From: Candidula unifasciata
Lineage: Eukaryota > Mollusca > Gastropoda > Stylommatophora > Geomitridae
Assembly (NCBI GenBank): GCA_905116865.2
Contig: CAJHNH020003188.1
Span: 1-64,000 of the forward strand
Length of the DNA stretch: 64,000 nucleotides
Reading direction: 5' to 3'
Made by a program: the position numbers and the translations under genes. Of the stretch, positions 1 to 10,990 are shown piece after piece. The notes beneath the pieces are model-generated. The model searched no databases, was not told the origin of the DNA, and was given only the letters and a program-made list of their open reading frames with translations. Each line of letters starts with the position of its first letter. The first letter of the stretch is position 1.

Positions 1-289
1 AGTCTCGCGTCCGTGTCGGCATGTTCTGGCCAGGCGATTGTACATCACAAGTCCCGGATATCGCAGCTTGGCGACTGTCCAAGCAACCGTTACAGAACAG
101 GAGAGATTTGTCGACAAGCGCCGCTGCTTCCCCTCTCCCAGGCTCAGCCCATCTCCTCTTTCATTGGGAGAAATTGTCAACTCCATGTGTGCCATTTTTC
201 CCGCGGCTGTTTACAATGTTTCCGCCTGTTCGTCATTCAGTGTCGTCTCCGCACTCAAGGCAAAGAAGTCTTATACCTCATGGCTCACG
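1..289. other. No gene recognised
   Basis: Mixed-composition sequence with short overlapping open frames on the plus strand and no recognisable domain. Nothing supports a gene or RNA here. Confidence 0.5.
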
Positions 290-436
290 CCGTGGTGTAG
301 CGGCTAAAGGTTCGCCTGCGGATCGGTAGATCGTCGACCACATCACCTACTGTCTCGACAGGTCTATAAACTATAGGTATAGCCCTATATGCCGTATACG
401 CCTAAAGGCGGGCAAAATGGTCATCTACTTGTACTC
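290..436 (+). mobile_element. SINE A copy, internally deleted
   Basis: The left part matches the tRNA-like head of the SINE at 35328 (a TGGTGTAGCGGCTAA-type A box and a GCGGATCGG segment). It then jumps directly to that family's tail, recognised by TAGCCCTATATGCC and CGCCTAAAGGCG. The body between head and tail is missing, and a body-like segment lies just downstream at 525-650, so this locus is deleted or rearranged. Confidence 0.6.
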
Positions 437-449
437 CTCTATATAGGGT

Positions 450-650
450 TCCCTCGTAGCGCACGCAGTAGGTAGTCGCTGGCAGCCGGACCAAAGGTTC
501 TAGGTTCGAATCCTCATCAGAACGGATTGTTACAATTGTCCTTCGGCTTCAAGGTGGACCCGGCCTGAAGAAATGGGTGTGGGAAATGTCATGTAAAGTA
601 AAGGCAGTCGGCCCGATGATGACCACGTCATCTGATGGAATCAATTCATC
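450..650 (+). mobile_element. tRNA-Met-like SINE head with SINE A-type body
   Basis: Positions 450-524 resemble a decayed elongator tRNA-Met: a TAGCGCAGTAGGTAG-like A box, and a perfect B box GGTTCGAATCC at 503-513. The following 125 bp match the SINE A body (AAGGTGGACCCGGCCTG, then AAGTAAAGGCAGTCGGCC, then a CCACGTCATC element). The acceptor stem does not pair well, so this is a SINE head and not a working tRNA gene. That the parent tRNA is Met is an inference from similarity by eye. Confidence 0.55.
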
Positions 651-740
651 CACCATAATTGGCTTTAGCACCATATGTCCGTTACCCCAATGGGGATTAC
701 TTTACTGTAGCAACCATCGCCACCATTAGTATCATCAATA

Positions 741-957
741 TTGCCAATATACTGGATGGACAAGGATAATGTTGCAATATACTGGCTGTAAAAGAACAAT
801 ATTGCGAATATACTGGGAGGACAAGAATAATATTGCTAATTTCCTTGATGGACAAGGATAACATTACTATTATACTGGGAGGACAAGAATAATATTGCTA
901 ATTTCCTTGATGGACAAGAATAACATTACTATTATACTGGGAGGACAAGAATAATGC
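741..957. repeat. 31-bp minisatellite, 7 copies, alternating variants
   Basis: Units start near 741, 771, 802, 833, 864, 895 and 926. The core is TACTGGGAGGACAAGAATAA. The last five units alternate between a TACTGGGAGG form and a TTCCTTGATGG form, which gives a 62-bp dimer period. Confidence 0.8.
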
Positions 958-1008
958 TGCTCACTAGTTTTCAGTAGATTATACTAATAAAATGTAAGTT
1001 GTTGAAAG

Positions 1009-1170
1009 GTGCCCCAGACAGCAGAGCATGTACTCCAGGACTGCACCGAATTTGACACATTAAGGAAAACCTTTTGGCCAGAAAGAAAAGTGGAACGTAA
1101 ACTCTATGGACCACTGAATGAATTAACAACGACAGTGAAATTTTTACAAGAGACAAAATTGCTGATATAG
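1009..1170 (+). pseudogene. Non-LTR retrotransposon ORF2 C-terminal remnant
   Basis: An open frame of 53 codons ends in TAG at 1168-1170. It encodes [16 protein letters not shown], then FWPE, then KFLQETKLLI. This is the region downstream of RNase H in jockey/CR1-type non-LTR elements, where a Cys/His-containing AEH-LQDC motif is typical. The minus-strand copy at 28995-29216 encodes nearly the same peptide, so both derive from one family. Only the 3' end is present; no RT or RNase H catalytic core is attached. Five-prime truncation is the usual outcome of target-primed reverse transcription. Confidence 0.75.
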
Positions 1171-2267
1171 ACAACTTATTTCAAGTGAACGAAAGAAAAA
1201 GAAGTATGTAGTTTCTGTTGTACTTTTTTGTTTCTATTCTGTTCTCTATTTATTTCATTCCCCCCCCCCCCCACAATATTTTGATCTGAAAATAAGACAT
1301 ACAAAGCAAGTCAGTCTCCCCCCGCTCCCCCCCCCCCCCCCCCGCGACCTTTGTTTAGAGGGTAAAGATGGGCACGGGCGAGCAGGAGAAGCACACCAGA
1401 TGCACATGAAGTCTTTACAGCCAACATAGGAGTGGCACTAATAACCGTGAGACGCTAATGAATATGTTTAAAGGGGAATCTGAGCACCTATGGACATGTC
1501 CGGAGTGCTGTGAAGATAGCCCAACTCATAACACACAACTATCTTGCTTCCTGCACTACCCTTCGTCCCCCACTATATTTTGCTAAAAACGACCTCGTCT
1601 TAAAATGATGGCGCAAACTTAAAAAAAAATAATCATAACAACAACCTATGTTTGATGTTTTTACCACAACAGTTTTGCACGACATGGTTTATGAGTTTGC
1701 TTCCCTTAAAAAAAAAATAATGAAAAAAACAAATGTGAAGACAGACTTTACATACTGTCACAGCAAACAACCGAGACACTTGACTGCACTGTCACAGCAA
1801 ACAACCGAGACACTTGACTGCACTGTCAGAAACGACTTGAGACATGTCCTTGTCTGTCTTCAGACTGTGTAGACAGTCGAACAAACACACACTATACAAC
1901 CATCCCAGGTTAGTCAGTAGAGACTTGTGTGCACGTGCTGCTGCACGTCTTTAGAACGGTTCTTGTCTCAGATCTAGGGCACCTCAGTGATAAACTCAAC
2001 TGCCTGTCCTAAGAGTGGTAAAAGGATCAAACACCCCTCTCCCCCCCCCCCCACCCCACCCCAGTTTTACGTGGATACTGTGGATATTGTGAAATGTTCT
2101 CTGAATGTGTGAGACTTTATTATCGTGTGTTTGTCACCAAGTGTGTGTGTGTGGGGGGGGGGGGGGGGATGATTTGTATAATCTTGTGATAAAATAAGAT
2201 AATCATATACGGATACAAACCCACCCCCCTCCCCCAATACCCAAACAGCCCCAACTCACGTCTCTCT
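1171..2267. other. Unannotated stretch with homopolymers and a 34-bp duplication
   Basis: The stretch contains C-runs near 1261, 1320 and 2041, a G-run near 2152, and a 34-bp unit present twice in tandem at 1754-1821 (core CACAGCAAACAACCGAGACA). No gene is recognised. Confidence 0.6.
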
Positions 2268-2552
2268 AATGTTTTCTCCCTGTATTATGTGACATTATCA
2301 AATTATCATCTTTTCTCCCTGTATTATGTGACATTATCACCTTATCATCTTTTCTCCCTGTATTATGTGACATTATCACTTTATCATCTTTTCTCCCTGT
2401 ATTATGTGACATTATCAAATTATCATCTTTTCTCCCTGTATTATGTGACATTATCAAATTATCATCTTTTCTCCCTGTATTACGTGACATTATCACCTTA
2501 TCATCTTTTCTTCCTATATTATGTGACATTATCACTTTATCATCTTTTCTCC
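2268..2552. repeat. 39-bp minisatellite, about 7 copies
   Basis: The core is CTCCCTGTATTATGTGACAT followed by a variable AAATT, ACCTT or ACTTT. The period of 39 is divisible by three, so both strands stay open: a 13-residue repeat with YYVTLS on plus, and GRKDD-IMSHNT on minus. These frames are by-products of the array. Confidence 0.9.
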
Positions 2553-3112
2553 ATCTTTCTCTGTATCTCCCTGCTGCCAGCAATTCGTCATCTCTTTTTA
2601 TATTCTTATGTCTCCTCGTCTCACTTTCACTTCTCTCTCTATCCATCTCTTACTATCTCTATTTTCCTCTTCCTCTTTCTCCCTTTCTCTTACACTTTCG
2701 AGTTCAGAGTTTATAAAGAGAAATATTATGGATAATCAGAGTCAGACAGCAACAGAGGGAGGAGAGGAGGAGAGAAAGAGACATAGTGAACCAGGAACAA
2801 ACGAAAAGGCGGAGACGGACATCCCTCCCTACCAGTGATCTTACCCATGAGACCTGACTCTCATCTACCCACATCACACACAATCCCCCTCTTCGGCAAC
2901 TTCCCACAGCCATGTCGTCCACAAGCACATCCCGTAATCACAGACCTCTTACTGACGGGATGTTTTGCCTGCTTTGACAGAGCTACAAGATCGGGGCACA
3001 CTAGAGCTTTTCCCTTGATGCCATGGCTGAAGCCCAATGATGGACAGCGGAAAAGTCCAGTTGTGCTGTCAAACATTTCTGTTTGATCAACTAACCGGGT
3101 ATGGCAGGTAGT
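2553..3112. other. CT-rich then mixed sequence, no gene recognised
   Basis: A pyrimidine-rich stretch (2553-2700) continues from the minisatellite, followed by mixed sequence. The open frames are short and show no domain. Confidence 0.5.
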
Positions 3113-3179
3113 TTCCCCCGTGTGGGTTCCGGAACCATATTATAAGGAAAACAAGAAAAGACCCACTGCCTACCCAGAA

Positions 3180-4655
3180 TGAATTAATCAAGTAACAGAA
3201 AGTATTGTGAACGGCACTCATAGAAAGATAGAAGAACACACTAGACAACATAAAAATCGAAAGCTATAGTTACCGTGCCGGGAATTGAACCTGTCACCTC
3301 CAGACGGCGTCTGCGCCTCGCCATGAATACAAGTGCACTAAGATACATGGTCAACTCGGCACCCCCAAAAAAAGGTGTCTCATTGGCCATGTCTATCGTA
3401 CAGCTTGAAATCCACGACTATGGAATACGGACAGAATTCATTTCAACCCATTGAAATGGCACCATAGGTTACAGAAATTTATATTAACGAGGCAAATGTC
3501 AAATAACAATCACAGCAACAATTTACGTACACAATAGACCTTATTGCCCTGTCTAGAATACACAAACATTTAAGAAAGGTATTTGATTGGTAGGTTCCGG
3601 TGTGTATACGTCATTCCTATAAATAAACAGAGAGGGGAACCATTTGAAGCCGTTAAATATTATGAATTAATCAAGTTAACAGAAAGTATTGTGAACGGCA
3701 CTCATAGAAAGAAGTAGAAAGATAGAAGAACACACTAGACAACATAAAAATCGAAAGCTATAGTTACCGTGCCGGGAATTGAACCTGTCACCTCCAGACA
3801 GCGTCTGCGCCTCGCCATGAATACAAGTGCACTAAGATACATGGTCAACTCGGCACCCCCAAAAAAAGGTGTCTCATTGGCCATGTCTATCGTACAGCTT
3901 GAAATCCACGACTACCTTTTTTTGGGGGTGCCGAGTTGACCATGTATCTTAGTGCACTTGTATTCATGGCGAGGCGCAGACGCCGTCTGGAGGTGACAGG
4001 TTCAATTCCCGGCACGGTAACTATAGCTATCGATTTTTATGTTGTCTAGTGTGTTCTTCTATCTTTCTACTTCTTTCTATGAGTGCCGTTCACAATACTT
4101 TCTGTTACTTGATTAATTCATAATATTTAACGGCTTCAAATGGTTCCCCTCTCTGTTTATTTATAGGAATGACGTATACACACCGGAACCTACCAATCAA
4201 ATACCTTTCTTAAATGTTTGTGTATTCTAGACAGGGCAATAAGGTCTACTGTGTACGTAAATTGTTGCTGTGATTGTTATTTGACATTTGCCTCGTTAAT
4301 ATAAAATTTCTGTAACCTATGGTGCCATTTCAATGGGTTGAAATGAATTCTGTCCGTATTCCATAGTCGTGGATTTCAAGCTGTACGATAGACATGGCCA
4401 ATGAGACACCTTTTTTGGGGGGTGCCGAGTTGACCATGTATCTTAGTGCACTTGTATTCATGGCGAGGCGCAGACGCCGTCTGGAGGTGACAGGTTCAAT
4501 TCCCGGCACGGTAACTATAGCTTTCGATTTTTATGTTGTCTAGTGTGTTCTTCTATCTTTCTACTTCTTTCTATGAGTGCCGTTCACAATACTTTCTGTT
4601 ACTTGATTAATTCATAATATTTAACGGCTTCAAATGGTTCCCCTCTCTGTTTATT
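3180..4655. mobile_element. Palindromic multimer of a 493-bp tRNA-like unit
   Basis: A 13-bp direct repeat, TGCCTACCCAGAA, lies at 3167-3179 and 4656-4668 and marks the insertion. The left arm (3180-3914) is about 1.5 units in reverse orientation. The right arm (3915-4655) is about 1.5 units in forward orientation, so the whole is a head-to-head inverted repeat. The unit period is 493 bp on the right (3928 to 4421). It is 483 bp on the left (3180 to 3663), where one copy lacks 10 bp. Each unit carries a tRNA-like block with GTGCCG and CGGCAC ends able to pair, and a B box GGTTCAATTCC. No open frame longer than 60 codons was found. It may be a Penelope-type or retrozyme-like tandem element, or a multimeric SINE; I could not see a canonical hammerhead core. 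Confidence 0.8.
3253..3364 (-). other. tRNA-like promoter block, left outer copy
   Basis: This is the reverse complement of a tRNA-like segment. The B box GGTTCAATTCC is followed by CCGGCAC, and a GTGCCGAG start lies about 90 bp upstream on the minus strand. The TGGCGAGGCGCAGACG segment is a possible A box. The same block recurs at about 3745-3860 (minus), 3927-4015 (plus) and 4420-4508 (plus). It could be an internal Pol III promoter; that function is inferred. Confidence 0.5.
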
Positions 4656-4891
4656 TGCCTACCCAGAAGCATGTCGTAAGCGTCGATTAATTGGGAGCTT
4701 CCTTTGAAGTCGGAATGCATCTGACTGAAAGGCAAGGAACCAACAGTCTGTACACAAATGTGTCAGATCTGTCAAACTGATGCACACGAACACTCGGGTT
4801 CTGGAACAGAACTGCAGTCCAAACGTGGACGAACAACCAGAGCTTTACACCAGAGTTTACAGCTGGTGAATGCAAAGAAGAAGCAGGTAGT

Positions 4892-5141
4892 GGTTCTCTC
4901 CAAGGCTGGCATTCTGAAACCTTAACACCTCAAAAATGAAAATGGCAAGCTTCCGCTGAAAATGATGATTTTGTGATATCGGATTCCATAACTTAACTAC
5001 TGTCTACACCAGTGTTTTTGTTTGTGTGTTTGGTTAGTTGTCACGTTGGTCACGAAACAATGCCTTCTTTTTTGATGGGCCGTGGGTGTGAAAAGGTTGA
5101 AAACCCCTGCCCTCCTAGAGACAATGCAATACTGGGTGCAG
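4892..5141. other. No gene recognised
   Basis: Flank between the Family B copy and the 46-bp array; nothing recognisable. Confidence 0.5.
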
Positions 5142-5924
5142 ACTGGTAGTCTGGTGTGGTAGAGAACACGGGTAGAACATCTGCCTCTCTGGTAGTCTCG
5201 TGTGGAAGAGAACACGGGTAGAACATCTGCCTCTGTGCTAGTCTGGTGTGGTAGAGAACACGGGTAGAACATCTGCCTCTGTGGTAGTCTTGTATGGTAG
5301 AGAACACGGGTAGAACATCTGCCTCTGTGGTAGTCTGGTGTGGTAGAGAACACGGGTAGAACATTTGCCTTTGTGGTAGTCTGGTCTGGTAGAGAACACG
5401 GGTAGAACATCTGCCTCTGTGGTAGTCTGGTCTGGTAGAGAACACGGGTAGAACATCTGCCTCTCTGGTAGTCTGGTGTGGTAGAAAACACGGGTAGAAC
5501 ATCTGCCTCTGTGGTAGTCTGGTGTGGTAGAGAACACAGGTAGAACATTTGCCTCTCTGGTAGTCTGGTGTGGTAGAAAACACGGGTAGAACATCTGCCT
5601 CTCTGGTAGTCTGGTGTGGTAGAGAACACGGGTAGAACATCTGCCTCTCTGGTAGTCTCGTGTGGTAGAGAACACGGGTAGAACATTTGCCTCTGTGGGG
5701 GTCTGGTGTGGTAGAGAACACGGGTAGAACATCTGCCTCTGTGGTAGTCTGGTGTGGTAGAGAACACGGGTAGAACATTTGCCTCTGTGGGGGTCTCGTT
5801 TGGTAGAGAACACAGGTAGAACATCTGCCTCTGTGGTGGTCTCGTTTGGTAGAGAACACGGGTAGAACATTTGCCTCTGTGGGGGTCCCGTGTAGTAGAG
5901 AAAACGGGTAGAACATCTGTCTCG
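5142..5924. repeat. 46-bp minisatellite, about 17 copies
   Basis: The core is AGAGAACACGGGTAGAACAT. The period of 46 leaves a remainder of one when divided by three, so a minus-strand frame passes through all three phases and repeats every 46 residues. No phase contains a stop, so three overlapping frames of up to 377 codons stay open. The flanks do not extend the frame into any known domain, so I treat it as an array and not a gene. Confidence 0.92.
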
Positions 5925-6127
5925 GATGCTGGCACTGTTAGTAACTTAGTTCTTGAGTTGAGAGGATCGAATTCATTGCACCGGATGTTATCCCTATCTG
6001 GTCGACTGTCGAGAGCGACGCACAAAGCACGAACTCTGTAGCTGCGGCGGCGACTCCTAGTGATTTCCATGAAAAGGGCACTCGTGAATGTAACCACGCA
6101 GCCGTGAAACGAAGCTGCGAACAAATA
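5925..6127. other. Spacer between arrays
   Basis: About 200 bp of mixed sequence; no feature seen. Confidence 0.5.
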
Positions 6128-7285
6128 CACATGTAGCCACTAACCACACACACACACACACACACACACCATGTAGCCACTAACCAAACACACACACACA
6201 CACCATGTAGCCACTAACCAAACACACACACACCATGTAGCCACTAACCAAACACACACACCATGTAGCCACTAACCACACACACACACCATGTAGCCAC
6301 TAACCACACACATACACACCATGTAGCCACTAACCAAACACACACCATGTAGCCTCTAACCACACACACACACCATGTAGCCACTAACCACACACACACC
6401 ATGTAGCCACTAACCACACACACACACCATGTAGCCACTAACCACACACACACACACCATGTAGCCACTAACCACACACACACCATGTAGCCACTAACCA
6501 CACACACACCATGTAGCCACTAACCACACATACCATGTAGCTACTAACCACACACACGCACACACACACACACACACACACACCATGTAGCCACTAACCA
6601 AACACACGCACACACACACACCATGTAGCCACTAACCACACACACACACCATGTAGCCACTAACCACACGCACACACAATGTAGCCACTAACCAAACACA
6701 CACACCATGTAGCCACTAACCACACACACACACCATGTAGCCACTAACCACACACACACCATGTAGCCACTAACCAAACACACACCATGTAGCCCCTAAC
6801 CACACACACCATGTAGCCACTAACCACACACACACACCATGTAGCCACTAACGACACACACACACACACATCATGTAGCCACTAACCACACACACACCAT
6901 GTAGCCACTAACCACACACACACACCATGTAGCCACTAACCACACACACACACACACACCATGTAGCCACTAACCACACATACACACCATGTAGCCACTA
7001 ACCACACACACACACAATGTAGCCACTAACCACACACACACACCATGTAGCCACTAACCACACACACACACCATGTAGCTACTAACCACACACACGCACA
7101 CACACACACACCATGTAGCCACTAACCAAACACACGCACACAGACACACCATGTAGCCACTAACCACACACACACACACCATGTAGCTACTAACCACACA
7201 CACACACACCATGTAGCCACTAACCACACACACCATGTAGCCACTAACCACACACACACACACACACCCACACACACACACACAT
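6128..7285. repeat. Compound minisatellite: CATGTAGCCACTAACC plus (CA)n
   Basis: About 40 copies of a 16-18 bp constant block, CATGTAGCCACTAACC, alternate with CA runs of different length, giving a period of roughly 22 to 45 bp. The CA runs account for nearly all length variation; rare variants carry GTAGCTACTAAC. The tail (7260-7440) decays into CA-rich sequence. Confidence 0.92.
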
Positions 7286-8007
7286 AGAAATACACACTCA
7301 CACATAAAAATAAAAACACACACAGACACACCACACAGAAAACTAAATGGACACTTGCATGTAAATATCTGCTCAACACACACTACACAACAAATACATA
7401 CACAACACAACAAATACACACTCACATGTAAACATCATCTAAACACACATACTACTCAACAAATGCCAATTTTGACAATAATCCAAACACTTTCATCGAC
7501 ATTATCGAATTCCGCCTCCCCAAAGTTAAAGTCCATAATCCGCCACAAAATCACCAGAAACTCGGCAGCAGATTTGCTGATTTGCCAACGACAGTTCCTC
7601 CCTGCTTTACTTTCATTTTGTGCCATTCAATTTTCTCGTTAATTTCCTGTTGAGCAAAAAAGAAAAAGAAAAACTAGACGAGGGAAATAATCTATCTTCG
7701 ACTCGGAAGATTTCAAACAGACACAACCAAACACGGATGGCGGATACATTTGATGTTGACAAGTGGGGCGGGAAACGTAGTGGTTGGTGATGATAGTGCT
7801 TGTTCTAGGCTAAACAGATGTAAATTATTTTATGACAAAAGGATCACATAGACGCGCCGACGCAGAGAAAACATTGGTATTCATTGTTGTCGACAGTCCA
7901 GCTCATTGGTATGACCTACAGATATTCGGTCCCCAATGCAGGAGCAACTTGAGCTGGTACTTTAACTAACTATACATTAAAGATCGTCTAGTGTATCTGG
8001 TTTGTGC
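7286..8007. other. AC-rich decay then unique sequence
   Basis: AC-rich sequence with weak ACACAACAAATAC repetition reaches about 7450. The remainder is unique with no recognised gene. Confidence 0.5.
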
Positions 8008-9594
8008 ACAGACAAAATTGGCTGTCACCCACAGAAAAAAACTGGCTGTCACCCACACACAAAACTGGCCGTCACCCACAGACAAAACTGGCTGACACCT
8101 ACAGACAAAACTGGCTGACACCCACAGACAAAACTGGCTGACACCTACAGACACAATTTGGCTGACACCTACAGACAAAACTGGCTGACACCCACAGACA
8201 AAACTGGCTGACACCCACAGACAAAACTGGCTGACACCTACAGACAAAACTGGCTGACACCTACAGACACAATTTGGCTGACACCTACAGACAAAACTGG
8301 CTGACACCCACAGACAAAACTGGCTGACACCCACAGACAAAACTGGCTGACACCTACAGACACAATTTGGCTGACACCTACAGACAAAACTGGCTGACAC
8401 CCACAGACAAAACTGGCTGACACCCACAGACATAACTGGCTGACACCTACAGTACACATTTGGCTGACACCTACAGACAAAACTGGCTGACACCCACAGA
8501 CAAAACTGGCTGACACCCACAGACAAAACTGGCTGACACCTACAGACACAATTTGGCTGACACCTACAGACAAAACTGGCTGACACCTACAGACAAAACT
8601 GGCTGACACCTACAGACAAAACTGGCTGACACCTACAGACACAATTTGGCTGACACCTACAGACAAAACTGGCTGACACCCACAGACAAAACTGGCTGAC
8701 ACCCACAGACAAAACTGGTTGACACCTACAGACACAATTTGGCTGACACCTACAGACAAAACTGGCTGACACCCACAGACAAAACTGGCTGACACCCACA
8801 GACAAAACTGGCTGACACCTACAGACAAAACTGGCTGACACCCACAGACAAAACTGGCTAACACCCACAGACAAAACTGGTTGACACCCACAGACAAAAC
8901 TGGCTGACACCCACAGCAAAAACTGGCTGACACACACAGACAAAACTGGTTGACACCCACAGACAAAACTGTCTGACACCTAAAGACAAAAACTGGCTGA
9001 CACACACAGACAAAACTGGTTGACACCCACAGACAAAACTGTCTGACACCTAAAGACAAAAACTGGCTGACACCTACAGACAAAACTGGTTGACACCTAC
9101 AGACAAAACTGGCTGACACCTACAGACAAAACTGGTTGACACCTACAGACAAAACTGGTTGACACCCACAGACAAAACTGGCTGACACCTACAGACAAAA
9201 CTGGTTGACACCCACAGACAAAACTGGCTGATACCCACAGACAAAACTGGCTGACACCCACAGACAAAACTCGCTGACACCTACAGACAAAACTGGCTGA
9301 CACCCACAGACAAAACTGGCTGACACCTACAGACAAAACTGGTTGACACCTACAGACAAAACTGGCTGACACCTACAGACAAAACTGGCTGACACCTACA
9401 GACAAAACTGGCTGACACCTACAGACAAAACTGGTTGACACCTACAGACAAAACTGGCTGACACCTACAGACAAAACTGGCTGACACCTACAGACAAAAC
9501 TGGCTGACACCTACAGACAAAACTGGCTGACACCTACAGAAAAAACTGGCTGACACCCACAGACAAAAACTGGCTGACACCTACAGACAAAACT
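8008..9594. repeat. 23-bp minisatellite, about 69 copies
   Basis: The core is ACAGACAAAACTGGCTGACA followed by CCC or CCT; the C/T site and a GGCTG/GGTTG site are the main variants. A longer variant unit (ACACAATTTGG) recurs at intervals in the left half. The period leaves remainder two modulo three and no phase has a stop, so minus-strand frames with a 23-residue repeat (SASFVCRCQPVLSVGVSQ) are open by chance. Confidence 0.95.
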
Positions 9595-9690
9595 GTGCAA
9601 GCAACAGTCAGGTTCTGGTACAAGACTAAAGTCCAGAGGTGGATGAACAGTCAAAACTTTCCGCTGGAGTTTACAGCCGGTAAACACACA
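9586..9690 (+). mobile_element. Family B 3' fragment abutting the 23-bp array
   Basis: It matches the 3' third of Family B: TCAGGTTCTGGTACAAGAC, GTCCAGAGGTGGATGAACA, CTTTCCGCTGGAGTTTACAG and a GAAAAGAATAA tail. The last array unit runs directly into the element. Intact copies have a similar CAGATCTGTCAAACTGATGC at that position, so the array may have grown from this segment. Confidence 0.65.
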
Positions 9691-9707
9691 CAGAAAAGAA
9701 TAATAAG

Positions 9708-9756
9708 TGTGGGTGCCTGTGGGTGACTGTGGGTGCGTGAGGGTGCGTGTAGGTGC
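9708..9756. repeat. 10-bp short tandem repeat, 5 copies
   Basis: GTGGGTGCCT-type units with single-base changes. Confidence 0.7.
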
Positions 9757-10990
9757 TCGCTCCTGGAGAGACAAACCACACTTGCTCACTCTGACAGATG
9801 CCGGCTCTAACCAGCTGAAAGATTACGTTCCGACTGCAGGTTGAGTTTGTTGTAAGAGGACGAATCTCTGGCGAGTCACCAGCAGTCTGTGTTTGTGACT
9901 TAGGAGCTGTGCGCGCAGTTTCATAATACCCACAATAACACCATCATCATCGACATTGTCAAGTTCTTTGCCGACTGGCGCGGGCGATCATGCCTCTCCA
10001 CAACCTGCGTTCTTTATCAACAACAGTCCGTGTGCTGACACCCCTACATGCCGTGGCAAAAGTTTGTCAAGAACATTCTCTAGTTGTCTTTCTCTGTCTC
10101 TGATCCCACAGATCTTTCCAACGGTCACAACATGTTCCAGTTTTCTCCTACACCGAACATAATAATCTCCTTGTGATGTTTGTGATAAGTTGTTTTGGAG
10201 CCCTCGCCTTTTTTTTTAAACATCCGAGTTGCACATTTTTAGCTTTCAATGCAATTTTAAGGATTCTTCTTCAAAACCACATCTCTGAGACCTCCAAAAA
10301 TAATTTGTCTTGTTTGGGTTGTTTAGTTTTCTCACATTTCGATTTCTATCAGCAAGCCCCTTTGCTCTGATTTCGATGATAATAAACTATCTAGTAAAAC
10401 CACGAAACCGCACAAAAATTACTCCCACACACAGAAAAAAAAAAGTATCCATCTAAATTACTTTATTTAGATTTATTTTATTAAACAATAGACGCTCTTC
10501 GGTCAATGGTAGGAGAATTGTACCGTGGAAGAGACTGACGATACTCCAGACACTATTCCACAGACATTATGTTAGCCAACCTGGATAGCAGAGATGGTGC
10601 GCACTAAAAACATACTTACATTTGAGAAAAGTCAATAGTTCTCTCTTATAATTCGTTTTGTTGTCATTAATTGTTTCTGCTGCTCGTTCTAACGCTATTA
10701 CTCCAACTTGGCACAATTATGGCAAAATTTGCCTGCAGCCAACTGGGCTGAATGGTTACAATTATTTAATTTAAAATGAACGCCCGTAGGGTTTTATTCA
10801 GTTGCATCAATTGCCCCATCCATCATGTAAACACGAGTCGGATCTGTTTCAGGTAATGTTTCATTAAAAGTTCGCATTTCAGAGCGAGATATCCCTTCGG
10901 GTGTTGGTATGCAGACTGTTGACAACGAAATTGTTACACCGCTAAAGAAACATGGTCAAGCTAGCCCTGGAATCAGCCATTTTGTCGAGT
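9757..10990. other. 1.2 kb of unique sequence, no gene recognised
   Basis: There are two open frames of 65-68 codons with no domain, an A-run near 10433 and AT-rich sequence near 10450. No promoter or splice structure could be supported. Confidence 0.5.

Larger units (their letters stand above)
3113..4882 (+). mobile_element. Family B copy, split by a 1.48-kb insertion
   Basis: The 5' part is 3113-3179 and the 3' part is 4669-4882. Together they give 281 bp, close to the 286 bp of the uninterrupted copy at 34878-35163. Landmarks in order are the CCCCCGTGTGGGTT start, GACCCACTGCC, AAGCATGTCGTAAG, GGGAGCTTCCTTTGAAGTCG, GGCAAGGAACCAACAGTCTG and a GAA-rich 3' tail. GCAGGTAGT occurs at 3104-3112 and again at 4883-4891, a likely 9-bp target duplication. 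The short size, simple-repeat tail and target duplication suggest a SINE-like non-autonomous retroelement. Its class is unresolved. Confidence 0.75.

Noticed and set aside
3180..4655. Palindrome as a plain assembly foldback artefact
   Set aside because: The 13-bp target duplication and interruption of an otherwise intact Family B copy are hard to get from a foldback, though reads should still be checked.
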